DNA of 64,000 bases from positions 1-64,000 of the forward strand of contig JAGRDY010000014.1 of NCBI GenBank assembly GCA_020446815.1. Reading direction: 5' to 3'. Below the pieces are notes generated by a model. It made no database searches. It saw nothing but the letters and a program-made list of their open reading frames with translations, and had not been told where the DNA came from. The position numbers were made by a program, and so were the translations under genes. The number at the start of each line of letters is the position of its first letter. Positions within the stretch are counted from its first letter, which is position 1. Source of the DNA: Paracoccaceae bacterium. GTDB taxonomy: Bacteria; Pseudomonadota; Alphaproteobacteria; Rhodobacterales; Rhodobacteraceae. This document shows, one piece after another, positions 61,265-64,000 of the stretch.

Positions 61265-61927
61265 TCAGAACAGCCGCGCGACAATCGCCGGCAGTTGCGC
61301 GAAATCGTCGAATTCGGCGTCGAAGCGGATCTGCGCCTTGGGCACCCGCAGGTAGCCTTCGCTGTAAAGCGCGAACCTTATACCCGCCGCGGCGGCGCAA
61401 TCCGCATCGACCTCACTGTCGCCGACGTACAGGCAGGTCGCTGCCTTCAGCGCCTCGCGCGTCGCATGAAGCGGGGCAGGGTGCGGCTTCTTGACCGGCA
61501 GGGTGTCGCCCGCGGTCACGCAATCGAAATACCCGTCGAGCCTCAGCGCCGCCAGCACCGAGGCCGTCGCGCCACCGGGCTTGTTGGTGCAAATCCCCAA
61601 CCGATGGCCCTTGCCGCGCAGCAAGGCCAGTGTATCGCGCACATTCGGATAGGGCCGCGTCAATTCAGCCGATCTGCCGGTGTAATCGGTCACCATCTGC
61701 CGCGTCAGATCGCTGTGGCGGGTCGGATCGAGCCCTCTGGCCGTCATCACCCGTTCAACCAGCACCGGCGCGCCGTTGCCGACATAGCTTTGAATCTCGG
61801 CCCGCTCCATCGGCGCCAGACCCTCTCGGGCCAGCATCCGGTTCACGGCAGCCATCAGATCGGGCACGCTGTCGATCAAGGTCCCATCGAGATCGAAGAT
61901 GATCGCCGGGGCAGGGGCCACGCTCAC
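61265..61927 (-). CDS. gph: Phosphoglycolate phosphatase (HAD family)
   Basis: The 220-residue HAD hydrolase dephosphorylates 2-phosphoglycolate. Motif I is IIFDLDGTLIDSVPDL, motif II is in CTNKP, motif III is KKPHPAPL, and motif IV is YVGDSEVDADCA. GTG 61927 is chosen because it gives a GTGA overlap with the thioredoxin-like stop and follows GGAAAG; the ATG at 61951 is an alternative that adds eight residues. It belongs to a minus-strand group gph-thioredoxin-rpe. Confidence 0.92.
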   Translation of the reverse strand: MSVAPAPAIIFDLDGTLIDSVPDLMAAVNRMLAREGLAPMERAEIQSYVGNGAPVLVERVMTARGLDPTRHSDLTRQMVTDYTGRSAELTRPYPNVRDTLALLRGKGHRLGICTNKPGGATASVLAALRLDGYFDCVTAGDTLPVKKPHPAPLHATREALKAATCLYVGDSEVDADCAAAAGIRFALYSEGYLRVPKAQIRFDAEFDDFAQLPAIVARLF

Positions 61928-62475
61928 GCGGCTTTCCACTTGATCGAACATCCCATCGAGGCCACCTGCCCGGCCGGTCCCTTGCCGGTATCGGCGACCT
62001 GGCGCATCGCCTCGACAAGCTCGCGCCGCGCACCTGGCACCGCCTGCCGGCCCGATGCATCAAGCCGGCCGCGGTATTGCAGGCCCAGCCGGGCATCAAA
62101 GCCGAAAAAATCCGGTGTGCAGACCGCACCGTAAGCCTTTGCGACAGCTTGAGTTTCGTCATGAAGATAGGGAAAGCAAAACCCGTGGCGGAGGGCTTCG
62201 CGGCGCATGTTGTCGAACCCGTCTTCGGGATATTCGCCGGCGTCATTGGCACAAATGGCCGCGACACCGATGCCGATGGCTTGCAATTCAGAGGCGTCGC
62301 TGACGATGCGGTCGATAACCGATTTGACGTAGGGACAGTGGTTGCAGATGAACATGATCAAGGTGCCCTTGGGGCCGGCGATATCGGCCAGCGACCAGTC
62401 GCGGCCATCGGTGCCGGGCAGGGTGAACGCGGGGGCTTTCCAGCCAAAGTCGCAAATCGGGGGCGATACGGCCAT
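61924..62475 (-). CDS. Thioredoxin-fold (AhpC/TSA-like) protein
   Basis: The 183-residue protein has a thioredoxin fold: GWKAPAFTLPGTDGRDWSLA, then FICNHCPYVKSVIDRI with the CNHC redox motif (near residues 44-47), and TPDFFGFDARLGLQYRGRLD with the cis-Pro TP. This matches the cytosolic thioredoxin-like group with CNHCPY. No signal peptide. It lies between rpe and gph, 9 bp after rpe. Partner unknown; thiol peroxidase or reductase activity is possible. Confidence 0.88.
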   Translation of the reverse strand: MAVSPPICDFGWKAPAFTLPGTDGRDWSLADIAGPKGTLIMFICNHCPYVKSVIDRIVSDASELQAIGIGVAAICANDAGEYPEDGFDNMRREALRHGFCFPYLHDETQAVAKAYGAVCTPDFFGFDARLGLQYRGRLDASGRQAVPGARRELVEAMRQVADTGKGPAGQVASMGCSIKWKAA

Positions 62476-62484
62476 GCCGGGCTC

Positions 62485-63171
62485 CTATGCTGTTTGCGCG
62501 GCGCGGCGCAGGGTTGCGATGTTGCGGCCATAGATGTCCGGGTCGGAAACGGACCCGCCCGAAAAAACGCTGGAACCGGCAACCAGGACATCGGCGCCCG
62601 CCGCGCTGACCAGCGGTGCGGTGGTTGGGGTCACGCCACCGTCGATCTCGATATGGATCGGACGATCGCCGATGAATTCACGCAAGGTTCGTACTTTATC
62701 TATCTGGGAATGAATGAATTTCTGACCTCCGAAGCCGGGATTGACGGTCATCACGCAAACCAGGTCGATCATGTCCGCCAAATGCGCTATGGCCGATGCC
62801 GGGGTCGCCGGGGTGAGCGCCACGCCGGCCTTGGCCCCGGCGCCGCGAATGGCCTGCAAGGTGCGGTGAATATGCGGGCCAGCCTCGAGATGGGCGGTAA
62901 TGACATCGGCGCCCGCCTCGGCATAGGCCTCGATATAGGGATCGACCGGCGCGATCATCAGATGCACATCCATGACCGTCCTGATATGCGGCCGGATCGC
63001 CTTGCACATGGCCGGGCCGAAGGTCAGGTTCGGCACGAAATGCCCGTCCATGACATCCACATGCACCCAGTCGCATCCCTGATCTTCGATGGCACGGATC
63101 TCGGCGCCAAAATTGGCGAAATCGGCGGACAGAATGGAAGGAGCGATCTTGATCGCGCGGTCGAAGGCCAT
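62485..63171 (-). CDS. rpe: Ribulose-phosphate 3-epimerase
   Basis: The 228-residue TIM-barrel enzyme interconverts ribulose-5-P and xylulose-5-P. It shows IAPSILSADFANFGAEIRA, the catalytic VHVDVMDGHFVPNLTFG, VHLMIAPVDPYIEA, VMTVNPGFGGQKFI and IDGGVTPTTA. All are typical in order and spacing. ATG 63171 (MAFDRAIKIAPS) is preferred over the longer frame from 63249. It heads the minus-strand group rpe-thioredoxin-gph; in phototrophs or autotrophs gph is often near rpe. Confidence 0.96.
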   Translation of the reverse strand: MAFDRAIKIAPSILSADFANFGAEIRAIEDQGCDWVHVDVMDGHFVPNLTFGPAMCKAIRPHIRTVMDVHLMIAPVDPYIEAYAEAGADVITAHLEAGPHIHRTLQAIRGAGAKAGVALTPATPASAIAHLADMIDLVCVMTVNPGFGGQKFIHSQIDKVRTLREFIGDRPIHIEIDGGVTPTTAPLVSAAGADVLVAGSSVFSGGSVSDPDIYGRNIATLRRAAQTA

Positions 63172-63380
63172 GCGTCTGTCTCTTGTTGCTGTGGTTCGCG
63201 ACTGCTCTAACGCGAATCCGGGGGGTGCGTCCAGCGCATCGCGGGACATGGCAGTTTATTTGACATAATTCTGCTTATCGGAGTTTGATGCCTGTCAGAA
63301 ACCGCAGCCGGCACCATGGCACCGGCCCGACGCTTTCGGGCATGTGCAGTGCGTCACGCATCGGAAATTCCGGGCATGGC

Positions 63381-64000
<620 letters not shown>

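Overview
The window is a high-GC alphaproteobacterial chromosome segment, most probably from a Rhodobacteraceae (Roseobacter/Paracoccus-type) bacterium. Family-level markers include a DUF1476/F1-ATPase zeta-type inhibitor next to purC-purS-purQ, a LexA box of the alphaproteobacterial GTTC-N7-GTTC type, an RNase E with a large acidic insertion in its S1 region, a corrinoid protein/DUF1638/betaine-homocysteine methyltransferase set, and a lipoprotein resembling the DUF6778 family. The species cannot be named from sequence alone.

Layout. 1-3240: a compact block of tightly packed, mostly unrecognised phage/island-like genes ending at a strong terminator and abutting the 3' end of a tRNA-Asn gene, which is the usual geometry of a tRNA-integrated island whose far end lies outside the window. 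3249-11943: housekeeping genes (MBL-fold hydrolase, EnvZ-like kinase, a CAU-anticodon tRNA, purM-purN, rnd, sufE, mntH). 12099-16162: a corrinoid protein, DUF1638, a 55-residue membrane peptide not previously evident, and betaine-homocysteine methyltransferase, interrupted by a divergent radical SAM gene with a perfect LexA box. 16266-21803: ATPase inhibitor, purC-purS-purQ, and a DctB/DctD-like pair whose regulator lacks the sigma-54 contact loop. 21854-28515: dihaem cytochrome c, RNase E, arylsulfotransferase-like protein, CcdA.

28614-36859 is a quaternary-amine catabolic block. BKACE, a carnitine dehydrogenase-thioesterase fusion, an acyl-CoA dehydrogenase, an NDP-forming acyl-CoA synthetase and a CaiD-like hydratase together form a plausible route from gamma-butyrobetaine or crotonobetaine through carnitine to glycine betaine. 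A convergent choline-sulfatase gene lies beside it. Betaine made here could feed the methyltransferase genes about 15 kb upstream.

37142-50087 is the most unusual part. Two divergent operons share a control region with three alternating AAAAATAC/GTATTTTT half-sites. One operon encodes a GntR/FCD-type regulator with two winged-helix segments, a family-1 glycosyltransferase and an NTF2-like protein. The other encodes a PotFGHI/PotABCD-like ABC importer, a second paralogous glycosyltransferase, two tandem small cupins, an AmgK-like kinase, an aldehyde dehydrogenase and a FAD amine-oxidase-like protein. Start/stop overlaps couple many of these genes. The combination suggests uptake and catabolism (or detoxification) of an amine that is handled as a glycosylated and/or phosphorylated intermediate; the substrate is unknown to me.

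50192-64000 returns to mixed housekeeping: a deleted short-chain dehydrogenase remnant, a lipoprotein, cysS (with an atypical 3' third), cimA, a squalene/phytoene-synthase-like protein, an SMP-30-like periplasmic protein, an MFS transporter, a TetR regulator, ppk2, a persulfide-dioxygenase-like MBL protein with an ArsR-type operator, gph, a thioredoxin-like protein, rpe and the 3' part of pgm.
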